Source of the DNA: JANOBD01 sp031411495
Lineage (GTDB): Bacteria; Planctomycetota; Phycisphaerae; Tepidisphaerales; Tepidisphaeraceae
Assembly (NCBI GenBank): GCA_031411495.1
Contig: JANOBD010000091.1
Location: 1 to 25,904 of the forward strand
Length of the DNA: 25,904 nt
Direction of reading: 5' to 3'
In this document: piece after piece, positions 1 through 7,953 of the stretch
Position numbering within the stretch: position 1 is the first letter of the stretch
Layout: the number at the start of each line of letters is the position of its first letter
Notes under the pieces: model-generated
What the model saw: only the letters and a program-made list of their open reading frames with translations
Databases searched by the model: none
What the model was told of the DNA's origin: nothing
Made by a program: the position numbers and the translations under genes

Positions 1-2
1 GG

Positions 3-119
3 TACCTGACGCAGCTGCTGACGAACCTGGCCGACACGCCGATGAGCCAACTCGATCAGTGGCTGCCCGACCAGTGGAAAGCCGCCAACCCCGAACCCAT
101 GCCCAATGGCAAGGTGTAG
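3..119 (+). CDS. tnpC: IS66-family transposase (TnpC), C-terminal end only
   Basis: The reading frame is open from the window edge and ends with TAG at 117-119, giving 38 residues. The segment YLTQLLTNLADTPMSQLDQW followed by LPDQWKA is the characteristic C-terminal tail of IS66 transposases (a YL..LLT.....P...LD..LP..W pattern). The catalytic DDE core and the N-terminal domain lie off the left edge, so whether the gene is intact cannot be judged. The IS66-type end repeat begins at the stop codon (115-138), so this is the right end of an element extending leftwards. The family call is fairly safe from the pattern; activity is unknown. Confidence 0.75.
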   Translation, partial: YLTQLLTNLADTPMSQLDQWLPDQWKAANPEPMPNGKV

Positions 120-295
120 TTCACCGATCGCTCTCCACCAAGGCGTCGCCGCCAGAGGTAAAACGTCGACTCACTCACCGCGTGCTCGGCACAGTAGCGC
201 GCCACGGACAAGCTCGACCTCTGCTGTGCTCGAACCCGCTCACGCCACAACCGCTCGGCATCCGACGCTCGACTCATCCACGCAGTCTGCCGCAT
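56..295 (-). pseudogene. tnpA: IS66 accessory protein TnpA-like, N-terminal fragment
   Basis: The minus-strand frame from ATG at 295 contains a helix-turn-helix typical of IS66 TnpA (LWRERVRAQQRSSLSVARYC, then SESTFYLWRRRL; about residues 16-51). After RRRL, near position 145, family likeness stops and the frame simply runs through the antisense of the neighbouring tnpC tail. TnpA is normally somewhat longer and is followed by tnpB and tnpC on the same strand; here tnpC lies on the opposite strand. The piece is therefore the left end of a second IS66-like element cut off by the first element. It is almost certainly non-functional. Confidence 0.6.
115..138. repeat. IS66-type terminal repeat, right end of the left-hand element
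   Basis: A 24-bp sequence beginning TGTAGTTCACCGATCGCT overlaps the transposase stop codon. It matches the sequence at 315-338 in the same orientation with three mismatches. Terminal repeats of one IS family should match each other when read inward. Both copies here read inward towards the left, one next to a tnpC end and one next to a tnpA start, as expected for a right and a left IS end facing the same way. The exact outer boundary and any 8-bp target duplication were not resolved. Confidence 0.5.
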
Positions 296-314
296 CGGTC
301 AATACGATTGAAGA

Positions 315-338
315 TGTGGTTCAACGATCGCTCTCAAC
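315..338. repeat. IS66-type terminal repeat, left end of a truncated element
   Basis: This 24-bp sequence, beginning TGTGGTTCAACGATCGCT, matches 115-138 at 21 of 24 positions. It lies 19 bp upstream of the tnpA fragment start (minus strand), where an IS66 left inverted repeat is expected. Together with the tnpA fragment it marks a decayed IS end, about 200 bp long, abutted by the other element. Confidence 0.45.
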
Positions 339-407
339 GCTGGTCACGAAAGCCGCACGCCCGGAAAGGGCGGTATCGCAAGCACTTTGATCGGCTGGAC
401 GTAACAA

Positions 408-450
408 CGAGAGCGACGGGGCTCGAACCCGCAACCACCGGATCGACAGT
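408..450 (-). other. 3'-half tRNA-Asp(GUC) remnant, candidate integration attachment site
   Basis: Read on the minus strand this is the exact 3' half of a tRNA. It has anticodon loop CTGTCGA (anticodon GTC, 449-443), 3' anticodon stem TCCGG (442-438), a 5-nt variable loop (437-433), T-stem GCGGG (432-428), T-loop TTCGAGC (427-421), T-stem CCCGT (420-416), acceptor strand CGCTCTC (415-409) and discriminator G (408), the base usual for Asp. The 5' partner of the anticodon stem is missing beyond base 450, and no D-arm follows. A break at the anticodon loop is the classic crossover scar left by tyrosine recombinases in tRNA genes. It is not a functional tRNA. The orientation puts the inserted DNA on the right (>450) and the intact tRNA beyond its far end. 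Confidence 0.75.
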
Positions 451-454
451 TTAC

Positions 455-473
455 ATAGTCGATCTATAGTCGA
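455..473. repeat. Short direct repeat beside the candidate att site
   Basis: ATAGTCGA occurs at 455-462 and again at 466-473, so the two copies are 11 bp apart, one helical turn, and begin 5 bp from the tRNA-Asp remnant. Paired short direct repeats beside an att core can be integrase or excisionase arm sites. Nothing else here supports that, and chance is possible for 8-mers. Confidence 0.3.
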
Positions 474-684
474 ATTATAAGTATGGAGAAAACCGAAACC
501 GATGTCAGACGTGCGGCCGAAATTGCGACACAGAACATAAGTGTCACTTGTCGGGAACGAACAATACTATGCATCGAGCATCATCAACTGTCAACATCGA
601 ACTATATTTGTCGGCGATGCGATGAAGGACACTGACGGCTCGCGACGAGTGACGATCGGGCAGGGCGGGGCGGTTGAAAAACGA
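474..684. other. Non-coding stretch between att remnant and terminator
   Basis: No convincing gene is seen from the tRNA remnant to the end of the polysaccharide operon (451-816). Open frames here are short, lack recognisable motifs, or are antisense to the last glycosyltransferase gene. An 11-bp imperfectly centred palindrome (AAGTG-T-CACTT, 539-549) is the only other structure noticed. Confidence 0.5.
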
Positions 685-708
685 AAACGATCGGCAGGCC
701 GATCGTTT
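685..708 (-). terminator. Rho-independent terminator of the polysaccharide operon
   Basis: AAACGATCGGC (685-695) and GCCGATCGTTT (698-708) form a perfect 11-bp stem with a 2-nt loop (or 10 bp with 4 nt). On the minus strand the stem is followed by TCGTTTTTC, a T-rich tail. It lies about 110 bp downstream of the stop codon of the last operon gene and no other terminator-like hairpin was noticed within the operon. Confidence 0.75.
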
Positions 709-816
709 GAGAGAGAGCATCGAGTTGGGTGGAAGGCGCTGTGTAGAGGCGGCGCTTCGAAATCAGTCAATCATCGGCAGGGCGTGAGCGTCAGACAAGT
801 TCGCCGGGTCATGATC

Positions 817-1938
817 TCAGCCGGCAACCTGGATCGCTTCGCGATACACCTCGAGCACGCGGGCGGCGATCCCCGGCCACCCGAAGTTTTCGACCGCGTA
901 CGCCCGACACCGCTCCCGCGAGGGGAGTCGCGCCGGTGAATTGAGGGCGGCGATGATGCCATCCGCAATCGCGGCCGCGCTGGTTCCTTCAAAGATCAGG
1001 GCGGGATCCAGATTGGTCACCACCTCCGGCAAGCCCCCAACTGGCGTCACCAGCACCGGCGTGCCCTGTACGAGCGACTCCAGCGTGATCAGCCCAAAAC
1101 CTTCCAATGCCTGTGACGGCACCACGGAAATGTCCGCGGCCGCGTAAGCCAGCGTCAGTTGATCATCCGGGACGAAGCCGAGCAGTTTGACGTGTTCGTT
1201 CAGTGCCGCTTGGTCGATCCGCGCCTTCAGTTCGTCCCGAATCGACCCTTTGCCCGCGATCAGAACGAGCACATCGGGGCGTACCCGTCTCACGAGACCG
1301 AGGGCATCAATCAGCACGTCAATCCCCATCCGCCGAGCGAGCCGGCGCACGCATAGCGCGATGGGCCGATCGGTGGGCCAACCCAGTTTAGCCCGCGCGG
1401 CCAAACGCTCCACGAGCGGCCCTGTCGGCAGGTCAATCCCGCCGGGGATCACGCGGACGATCTTCTCGCGCACGCCGTACTCCTCGATGAGGATCTTCGC
1501 GAAGGCGTGCGAGAGCGTGATGGCCCGATCCGCGGTCGCATACACCCGTCGCTCGACAAACCGCTTGGCGGCCACGGCGAGCCACCCCTCACCTTCGGCG
1601 GCCGATTCCGTCGCCCACGGCCCATGGAAGTGGACGACATGCGGTCGCTTCCGGAGCAGGTCGACGCAGCCGAGCGCGTAGAGTGCGAAGTGGGAAGCGA
1701 TCAGGTCCGACTCCGTCAACGCCGCCTTCACCCGCCTGCGAATCGCCCGCAGCCGCGCCGGCAGTGATGCATCCTGCACCGTAGCGGAATCCGGATCATC
1801 GGCATGCCCGATCCCGACGAGATGCATGGAGGCGAGCGGCAACAGCTCGTGCGCGATCCCATCCACATAGCGAGCCAAACCGCCTGGGCGGGCTTGAAGA
1901 AGATCGGCAGAAATGTGCAGGGAGCGAACGGCACTCAT
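817..1938 (-). CDS. GT4-like glycosyltransferase (last gene of operon)
   Basis: This 373-residue protein has the two-Rossmann GT-B layout of family GT4. The N-terminal half has a glycine-rich acceptor loop (ARPGGLARYVDGIA, about 16-29) and HFHGPW (103-108). The C-terminal nucleotide-sugar domain has RRLARRMGIDVL (198-209) and the EX7E motif E279-GFGLITL-E287. It should transfer a sugar from a nucleotide-activated donor, with retention, to a growing lipid-linked glycan at the cytoplasmic face of the membrane; donor and acceptor cannot be read from the sequence. The usual lysine of the R-x4-K donor-phosphate motif appears as Arg here. The gene starts with ATG 40 bp after the upstream stop and is the last before the terminator at 685-708. 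Confidence 0.85.
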   Translation of the reverse strand: MSAVRSLHISADLLQARPGGLARYVDGIAHELLPLASMHLVGIGHADDPDSATVQDASLPARLRAIRRRVKAALTESDLIASHFALYALGCVDLLRKRPHVVHFHGPWATESAAEGEGWLAVAAKRFVERRVYATADRAITLSHAFAKILIEEYGVREKIVRVIPGGIDLPTGPLVERLAARAKLGWPTDRPIALCVRRLARRMGIDVLIDALGLVRRVRPDVLVLIAGKGSIRDELKARIDQAALNEHVKLLGFVPDDQLTLAYAAADISVVPSQALEGFGLITLESLVQGTPVLVTPVGGLPEVVTNLDPALIFEGTSAAAIADGIIAALNSPARLPSRERCRAYAVENFGWPGIAARVLEVYREAIQVAG

Positions 1939-1978
1939 TTGAGACTATCGCCACCGCGCTACGCAAGAGGATCGAAGT

Positions 1979-3139
1979 TCACGTTCGGAAAACCGCAGAC
2001 GCACAACCGCCGTTGGAAGCAGCTTCGATCGCATCGGCGAAACGATCTGCAACACGATCCCATGAATGGACCCGTGCTCCGTGCGCACCTTTACCAGCCA
2101 AGTCGGCGCGGACTTCACTTTGTTCGCAAAGATCATCAAGCAATCTAGCAAGCGATGCTGCTTCGCCTTCAGGAAAGACAATGCCGCCGCCACACTCGGC
2201 AATCACATTCGGGATTTCTCCTGAATTGGAACCGACGACGGGAGTACCAGATGCCATCGCCTCAACTAGGACTCTTCCGAATTGCTCTTTCCAGTTAGTG
2301 CGCGTTTCGCTCGGCAGCACGAGGAGATCGAGTGCTTGATAGATGCGTGGCATCTGGTCTTGAGTTGAAAACCCTGCCCACTCTATGCGGCCTTCGATTC
2401 CGAGTATCTTCGCTTTTTCCCGCAGCGCCGACTCCATCGGACCGCCACCAATCATTCGCAACTTCGCGCTGTTCTGCATAAGTGCAACGGCGTCGAAGAG
2501 AGTCGAAAGGCCTTTCTCTTCAACGAAGCGGCCGATATAGCCCACGGAAAGAGGTTGCCCAGCCCGATCAAGTTGGCGCTGGCGAGCGGCTCGCGGCTCG
2601 CAACGATACGCGTCGCCATCGAACCCAACCGATATCGTCTGAGTTGAGCCAGAGTATCCCTTGCTGCGAAGAACGCCGCCGACATCGGGGGTAATCGGCA
2701 TCGCGTATTGGCAATGCCGATAAACGAACTGTTCAGCGTGGCGGAACCCGATCGGATAGCGCTTTGCGATGTTCTGAGCAGAGTAAAAGCCGATTGGCCG
2801 CCTGAGGGTCATCTGGTTCGCCAGAACACATTGGAGCGTGGATAGCGCATAGGGTTCATTGTGAACGTAGATAACATCGGGATCTAGCTTGTTCAGCAGC
2901 TTCCCGATGCTGCGAGCATAGACATGAAGCGGAATAGAACCGGACATGAATACGCGCGCCGTCTCTAACCGGGCCGAAAATCCCTCGAGCCGTGATGGGA
3001 CAAGTGTGCGCCCATACTCGCTCTTCCACAACCGCGGGATTAACATAGTTACATCCCATCCTCTCCGCTCTGCGGCGAACTTAAACAAGCGTTGATTAGC
3101 CGGCGTTGCACAGGCGTGGCTGACAATCAAGATGCGCAT
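1979..3139 (-). CDS. GT4-like glycosyltransferase
   Basis: The 386-residue product begins MRILIVSHACATP, a normal GT4 first beta strand, so the ATG at 3139 is well supported although it overlaps the upstream gene by 13 bp. The C-terminal domain carries GRFVEEKGL (203-211, with R204 and K209 for the donor phosphates), GGGPM (231-235) and the EX7E motif E285-QFGRVLV-E293, followed by GTPVVGSNSGEIP. All key residues of a retaining GT4 enzyme are present. The precise sugar is unknown. By eye, the DNA here and in the next two genes upstream is less GC-rich than the rest of the operon, which could mean a separately acquired block. Confidence 0.87.
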   Translation of the reverse strand: MRILIVSHACATPANQRLFKFAAERRGWDVTMLIPRLWKSEYGRTLVPSRLEGFSARLETARVFMSGSIPLHVYARSIGKLLNKLDPDVIYVHNEPYALSTLQCVLANQMTLRRPIGFYSAQNIAKRYPIGFRHAEQFVYRHCQYAMPITPDVGGVLRSKGYSGSTQTISVGFDGDAYRCEPRAARQRQLDRAGQPLSVGYIGRFVEEKGLSTLFDAVALMQNSAKLRMIGGGPMESALREKAKILGIEGRIEWAGFSTQDQMPRIYQALDLLVLPSETRTNWKEQFGRVLVEAMASGTPVVGSNSGEIPNVIAECGGGIVFPEGEAASLARLLDDLCEQSEVRADLAGKGAHGARVHSWDRVADRFADAIEAASNGGCASAVFRT

Positions 3140-4293
3140 CTTTCGCTCTCCACGGCATGCGCCGTCTCAATGATGCGAACCATTTCTGCTGCCATGTCAT
3201 CCCATGTCCACGCACGCAGCTTCGCAGCAATCGGCGAGAACCGATCCGGCCAATCGTTCACCGAATCAGCCCACCGCACTATCAGGTGACTTAGCTCATC
3301 CACGTTTTCCGGATCATGTAGCACAAGAAGTGCTGCCTCCCCCTCGAGTCGCTCAGATACCCCCGCGGTCTGCGAGGCGATGACCGGCAGCCCAGAGACG
3401 ATCGCCTCTTGAGCGGCGAGTCCATATGAGTCGTAGCGTGAGGGAAGGATGAGGAGATCGGAGGCAGCCAATAGTCTTGGGATATCACTCACAGGGCCAA
3501 GAATTCTGACGACTTCCCGTAGTCCATCACGTTCAACAACTCGTCTCCAATGACCTCCGCGATCGTCGCCAGCAGCGAGCAGCACGACGTTATGCCCGAT
3601 ACCACGACAGCGTCGAATCGCAGTATACAAGCCATCGAAGTTCTTGATCGAGTTCTGCAGTTGCCCCACGAAGCAAACGCAAAGCTGGTTGGCTTGCAGT
3701 CCAAAGTGGTCTCGCGCTGCCGCCCTCTGGGCGGCAGTCACAGGTGCAAAAACAACGGGATCGGCGCCGAGATAAACCACTCGCGTTCGATCCTTCGACA
3801 CGCCGACATAATTGACGACGTCATGTCGGGTCTTTTCGCTGTTGCAGAGAACAAGCTTAGAGCGCCTAAGAGTAGAGCGCTCAATTCGCTGATCGAGGCG
3901 ATGGACAATATGCTGTCGGATCCGCCGAACTACGTTACCGTGAACTGGAGAAGCGTAGGCACTATGAACGATGTGAAGCCAGTTGAATGCTGACGTCGGG
4001 CAGTTAGCGCCATTAGCGAGAAAGATGCCGCCGCGCGATTTCATCTCACGCGAAATAGCAATGCCCCGCCGGGCGAGCGCCCACCGGCCGAGCAGATGAC
4101 GTCCGAATGGACGAACTACATGCTCAACTCGTACCTGATCTTGGTTCTGTAAGTCGCGCCACACACGGTGCGCGATCAGGACAACTTCGCGCCCACTGCG
4201 CGCGAGATAATGAGCCAACGCGTAATTGGCCCGGTCCATTCCCCCGAGTGGGGTGAAATCACCCGCGACGATGGCCCAGGGCGGGAACGCCAT
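3127..4293 (-). CDS. GT4-like glycosyltransferase with altered donor-site residues
   Basis: The 388-residue protein is a GT-B enzyme. The N-terminal loop TPLGGMDRANYALA (about 14-27) is the acceptor-side motif, and the C-terminal domain contains VGQLQNSIKNFDGL, AAGD and PSRYDSYGLAAQEAIVSG. In the EX7E position the first acid is Asp (D288) and the second Glu (E296). The usual Arg of the phosphate-binding pair is Gln (Q211), while K217 is kept. It is therefore a real but diverged GT4-like enzyme; catalysis is likely but less certain than for its neighbours. Its start overlaps the wzy-like gene by 35 bp and its end overlaps the next gene by 13 bp, which implies coupled translation. Confidence 0.82.
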   Translation of the reverse strand: MAFPPWAIVAGDFTPLGGMDRANYALAHYLARSGREVVLIAHRVWRDLQNQDQVRVEHVVRPFGRHLLGRWALARRGIAISREMKSRGGIFLANGANCPTSAFNWLHIVHSAYASPVHGNVVRRIRQHIVHRLDQRIERSTLRRSKLVLCNSEKTRHDVVNYVGVSKDRTRVVYLGADPVVFAPVTAAQRAAARDHFGLQANQLCVCFVGQLQNSIKNFDGLYTAIRRCRGIGHNVVLLAAGDDRGGHWRRVVERDGLREVVRILGPVSDIPRLLAASDLLILPSRYDSYGLAAQEAIVSGLPVIASQTAGVSERLEGEAALLVLHDPENVDELSHLIVRWADSVNDWPDRFSPIAAKLRAWTWDDMAAEMVRIIETAHAVESERCAS

Positions 4294-5629
4294 ACACTCC
4301 CGTCCATTTCGAGTCGGTACGCTCTTGAAGCGATGTCTTGACTAAAGATTGATCCAGATACTTCGATCTCAGCATACCCATCAGGAGGAACATGATCGCC
4401 GCGCCGGGAATTGCCGATGTCGCGCCAGCTCCGATCCAGGCGGTCATCCAACTGCAGAGTGACAGCCCATACGCGAAGCAAATGTAGACCGGCACGCTCC
4501 CGCGCGCATGCGGATAGGGCACTTTTAGGAAAAACCAGACTAGAAAACCGATCCACAGCAGCATACCAATCACTCCCTGATTCACTTGAATCCGGCTGAA
4601 TTCATTTTCAGCTCCGATCGGGTACGGCGCATACTTACTTAAAAAGAAAGGAATGCTCGTGCCAAAAGCTGATCCCATTCCGCCACCCATCGGATATTGG
4701 ATCATCAACTCAAGGGCATGACTATTCAGACTACCTTGAAAACGGTTGCCGACCATTTCCGTATCGAGCAAGGTCATAGATCGCTGAAGGCGCTCGTCTT
4801 GTGACGCGACGTAACCGGCGATACCGCAGACCACGAGAGTGGCGATAAGGAGCCGCGAGTTAGCGCGACTGAGTACGAGCGTGACTGTGCCAGACAGAAC
4901 AGCCAGCACGACAGGAACACGAGCACCGCACAAAAGGATTCCACCAATGGCGGCAAAGGTTCCTGCAAGCGCAAGCCACTTATCTTGAGCAGCGGCCCTA
5001 GCGCGTTCAAAACCAAGCGCCATCATGAAAGGTAAACTGAGCAACATAGTGCCGCCATACGAGTGGGCGTGAAGAAAGACAGATGGTATTCGCCACTGCC
5101 CGTCAGCTACATCGCGTGAGCGAAAGGTGAATGCGGTAACCGCGTTAACCGGATAAAGCGATGGCACCCCGTAGAGATATATATAGATTCCGAAGCCCAA
5201 GGCGATCACATTCAGAAACGCAAGCCAACGGCCGACTGACTTGATACCGACGAGGTCTAGTTCCGCACCAACTAGGATTACCAGCAAGAACCAGATCGAT
5301 GCGCGAAATGCGACCAGTTGAATCAAAATGTGATTTACCGGGATCAGTGACAACAACGCTGGCCACATTACTAAAAGAAATACCCAGAGCCCCAACGGCC
5401 GTCTCCACACCCGCCCCTTAAGGTCCGGACATCGCATGAGCGCGCCGAGAAAGAGACCGGCGAGCGCAGCATCAAACATGAAAGTTGTAAGTGGGTTGAG
5501 AATATTGGCGCGAATGATTCCGTGGAAATACCCAACTGTTATCGCGCAGGAAACTCCCCAACTCAGACGCTTCAACGTCAAGAGGAAGGTCGCAATTATT
5601 GCTGCATTGAACAGTGCAATTCCGATCAT
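4259..5629 (-). CDS. O-antigen polymerase/ligase-like (Wzy/WaaL superfamily) membrane protein
   Basis: This 456-residue protein is very hydrophobic with roughly ten membrane segments, starting directly with MIGIALFNAAIIATFLLTL. A long periplasmic-type loop (about residues 260-340) is followed by GAENEFSRIQVNQGVIGMLL, which matches the conserved (H)N-x-(Y/F)-x3-x5-G-x2-G-x-LL stretch of the Wzy_C/O-antigen ligase family. Members either polymerise repeat units (Wzy) or transfer finished glycan to lipid A core or protein (WaaL-like); sequence alone does not separate these. Its start codon is one base after the upstream stop. Co-occurrence with an ABC exporter is noteworthy, because classical ABC-dependent glycans need no Wzy, so a ligase or an added polymerisation step is possible. 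Confidence 0.8.
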   Translation of the reverse strand: MIGIALFNAAIIATFLLTLKRLSWGVSCAITVGYFHGIIRANILNPLTTFMFDAALAGLFLGALMRCPDLKGRVWRRPLGLWVFLLVMWPALLSLIPVNHILIQLVAFRASIWFLLVILVGAELDLVGIKSVGRWLAFLNVIALGFGIYIYLYGVPSLYPVNAVTAFTFRSRDVADGQWRIPSVFLHAHSYGGTMLLSLPFMMALGFERARAAAQDKWLALAGTFAAIGGILLCGARVPVVLAVLSGTVTLVLSRANSRLLIATLVVCGIAGYVASQDERLQRSMTLLDTEMVGNRFQGSLNSHALELMIQYPMGGGMGSAFGTSIPFFLSKYAPYPIGAENEFSRIQVNQGVIGMLLWIGFLVWFFLKVPYPHARGSVPVYICFAYGLSLCSWMTAWIGAGATSAIPGAAIMFLLMGMLRSKYLDQSLVKTSLQERTDSKWTGVYGVPALGHRRG

Positions 5630-5630
5630 C

Positions 5631-6779
5631 TCAGCTCATTCCCCCGCCAGTCATCGGGGAAGCAGATCGAAGGATCTCTCCAAGCTGCTTCATCTGGACT
5701 TCCGGCACACAAAGGTTCCGTCCCTGCTCACGCGCTGCGAGACTCATCCGGTTCCGCAGTGAAATATCCCCGGACAACTCTGCGATCGCGTCGGTCATCT
5801 TTGCTACGTCGCCCGGCGCAATAAGGATACCCACACGCTCGTTAACGATCTCGACTGCTCCGCCGAATGCCGACGTCACTACCGGGAGTCCTGCCCGCAG
5901 GGCTTCCACGAATACCACCCCGAAAGGCTCTGGCGACACGTTGGGCTGGCAGAAGACATCGGCTGCCGACATCAGATCGGCGATGTCTTCACGTTGACCG
6001 AGGAAATGCACGCGGTCTTCGACACCGAGTTCACGAACGCGACGCTGCAGCGTCGCAAGCCGCCGCACTTCTGCCGGCGTCTGCGCGCCGCCGGCGATCC
6101 ATGTCCTGATGCGGCCACCCCCCGGCGTGCGCTGTTCGCGAAACGACGCAACCGCCCGAATGAGAACGTCGTGCCCCTTGTATTCGTCGAGACGACAGGC
6201 CATCAGGATGATGAAGTCGTTCGTGCCGCCTCCTGTCGACTGCCTGATCGCTTCGCGCGGCAGACCACTATCATTCGCGCGGTCATCAATCGGGCAACGC
6301 CACACCTGCCTCGATGCTCGGGGAAATATGTCCCGAACACTCGCAAGTGTGTATTCACTGTTCGCCAACACCATATCGGCCCCGGCCTTTGCCGCTCTTC
6401 TTTCCGTCCAATCGTTGCTTCCATACGGTGCGTGCGCAATGGCCACCAGCTGAATGGCGTTTCGATCAAAACAACGGCCGAATAGACCGTGTGACCAGTT
6501 TCCATGCATCACGACCACGTTGATACCATTCGCGAGGATCCGAGTTTGAAGACGAGCGCGGGCACGAAGCACTGTCCACGGCCTGCTGGCGCGAACATCC
6601 CCGAGCAAAGACACGTCTGCGCCGGCACCACGAACTTCACGAGCGGCGCGGCCATCGAAACAAAAGGCGAAATGATGCGACGCATCTCCGAGACCCGACC
6701 CGTACCGGGCCACCGACGCCAGCACACGCTCGATGCCGCCGTACACCAGCCCGTGGCCGATATGAAGCGCGTGGATCAC
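5631..6779 (-). CDS. GT4-like glycosyltransferase (GTG start)
   Basis: The 382-residue product has all GT4 marks: the acceptor loop GLVYGGIERVLASVA near the N-terminus, HGNWSHG, then RLDEYKGHDVL with the Arg/Lys donor pair, and the EX7E motif in SPEPFGVVFVEALRAG. I place the start at GTG 6779. It overlaps the TGA of the upstream gene (GTGA), and the protein then begins V/M-IHALHIGHGL, a normal GT4 first strand. An ATG at 6824 in the same frame would add 15 unlikely residues and a 49-bp overlap. The enzyme should add one sugar of the repeat unit or adaptor; its specificity cannot be read from the sequence. It ends one base before the wzy-like gene start. Confidence 0.85.
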   Translation of the reverse strand: MIHALHIGHGLVYGGIERVLASVARYGSGLGDASHHFAFCFDGRAAREVRGAGADVSLLGDVRASRPWTVLRARARLQTRILANGINVVVMHGNWSHGLFGRCFDRNAIQLVAIAHAPYGSNDWTERRAAKAGADMVLANSEYTLASVRDIFPRASRQVWRCPIDDRANDSGLPREAIRQSTGGGTNDFIILMACRLDEYKGHDVLIRAVASFREQRTPGGGRIRTWIAGGAQTPAEVRRLATLQRRVRELGVEDRVHFLGQREDIADLMSAADVFCQPNVSPEPFGVVFVEALRAGLPVVTSAFGGAVEIVNERVGILIAPGDVAKMTDAIAELSGDISLRNRMSLAAREQGRNLCVPEVQMKQLGEILRSASPMTGGGMS

Positions 6780-7945
6780 TGGCAAGTGCTTAGGAATCGT
6801 TGCACGGTCCGGCTCAATTCCCATTCCCGTTCATAGAGCCGCTTTCCTTCTGCCCGCTGAGCATCTCGCCAAGCCTCATCGTGCAGTACGGTACAAGTAG
6901 CATCGACGAGCAAGCTGACATCCGGGCCGGAGACTGAGGCCACCGGGCAGTCACACGACCACAAAGATTCCGACAACTCGCCACGGTTCGTAACGAGAGC
7001 CACGCCGTTGGCCAGCGCTGCCATCGCGGTGGAGCGGCGCGTCGTGATCCCATCGGGATAAGGCTGGACCAGTACATCACACGCTTGCAGGTGGAGTGAC
7101 ATCGCCCGCTCGTCAAGGTTCTCTCGAACGACGCACCGAGAGATCTCCTTCTCCAACCCGTTGGCCTTGAGATCCAAAGCGAAGGTCGACGCGCCGCGAC
7201 CCAGCAGCAACGCCACTAACGACGGATCTTCACGAAGCAGTTGAACGATGACCTCTCGTGTGAGTGCGCCCGCTGCCCCGCCGAACGTGCCGAAATGTCC
7301 CACGAGCCGCGAGCGTTGGTGTGGTCCGGCGAGGGTTGCGCGAAGTTCCGCTACGCCGCATGGATCATCGACCTTCGGGATGTTCGACGGCACGGGCAGC
7401 CAGTCCGGCACATGCCGCCAGAAGCTCCACTTTCGAAGAATCGGAGAAAAGGCTGGCGTCGAAACATACACCTTCGATGCCGCGAGGAGCAACACCATCG
7501 CCATTACTCGTTGTACAATCGCCTGAACGTTGTGCCGCATCGGCGACTTGACGAAAGGCATAGCGACTTCGTGAAACATCACGCTTATATGGTCGCGGCG
7601 AACCATGGCACGCCACAGAATCCAAAAACAGAGGCCGAGGTTCATGCCGTGCCATCCCCAGCCGTGGGGGACGTATTGAAGGAGCAGGCGTCGCGGGGCG
7701 GGAGATTCGTCCAGACGCCGCGCGAGTCGTCGAACTCCGAACGCGTGACGTAGATTGGGAATCTGAACGTACCCGTCGATTGCACTACCGGGCGCGCCGT
7801 TCAGTGGGAAGTAGACGATCGCCTGATGTCCGTGTCGTCGCAGCTCATCGGTGAAGAGTTGCGTGTAATGACCGACGCCGCCGCAGTCGGGCGGGCCTTC
7901 GCTGGCGACGACGTGCCAACCGCGGTTTGATTCGGACGAAGCCAT
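6776..7945 (-). CDS. GT4-like glycosyltransferase, DG-RR variant
   Basis: The 389-residue protein opens with WHVVASEGPPDCGGVGHYTQ, a GT-B acceptor loop, and has a C-terminal Rossmann half. Instead of the EX7E motif it has QPYPDGITTRRSTAMAALAN (294-313), with Asp298-Gly and an Arg-Arg pair. This variant is known from a diverged group of GT4-like enzymes (Py.DG.s.Rr...maAl..G). The donor-phosphate region (HFGTFGGAAGALTREV) also lacks the usual Arg and Lys. The fold assignment is good, the reaction less so. ATG at 7945 lies 8 bp after the upstream stop, and the end overlaps the next gene in a GTGA junction. Confidence 0.78.
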   Translation of the reverse strand: MASSESNRGWHVVASEGPPDCGGVGHYTQLFTDELRRHGHQAIVYFPLNGAPGSAIDGYVQIPNLRHAFGVRRLARRLDESPAPRRLLLQYVPHGWGWHGMNLGLCFWILWRAMVRRDHISVMFHEVAMPFVKSPMRHNVQAIVQRVMAMVLLLAASKVYVSTPAFSPILRKWSFWRHVPDWLPVPSNIPKVDDPCGVAELRATLAGPHQRSRLVGHFGTFGGAAGALTREVIVQLLREDPSLVALLLGRGASTFALDLKANGLEKEISRCVVRENLDERAMSLHLQACDVLVQPYPDGITTRRSTAMAALANGVALVTNRGELSESLWSCDCPVASVSGPDVSLLVDATCTVLHDEAWRDAQRAEGKRLYEREWELSRTVQRFLSTCQ

Positions 7946-7953
7946 TGGCGGAT

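Noticed and set aside
408..450. Functional tRNA gene
   Set aside because: Only the 3' half is present; the 5' anticodon stem, D-arm and 5' acceptor strand are missing upstream on the minus strand.
59..469. 136-codon plus-strand open frame ending in ATGLEPATTGSTVYIVDL
   Set aside because: The tail is the antisense translation of the tRNA-Asp 3' half, a well-known source of false hypothetical proteins, and the front is antisense to the tnpA fragment.
541..939. 132-codon plus-strand frame over the operon end
   Set aside because: It runs through the terminator hairpin and antisense over the last glycosyltransferase gene, with no recognisable motif.
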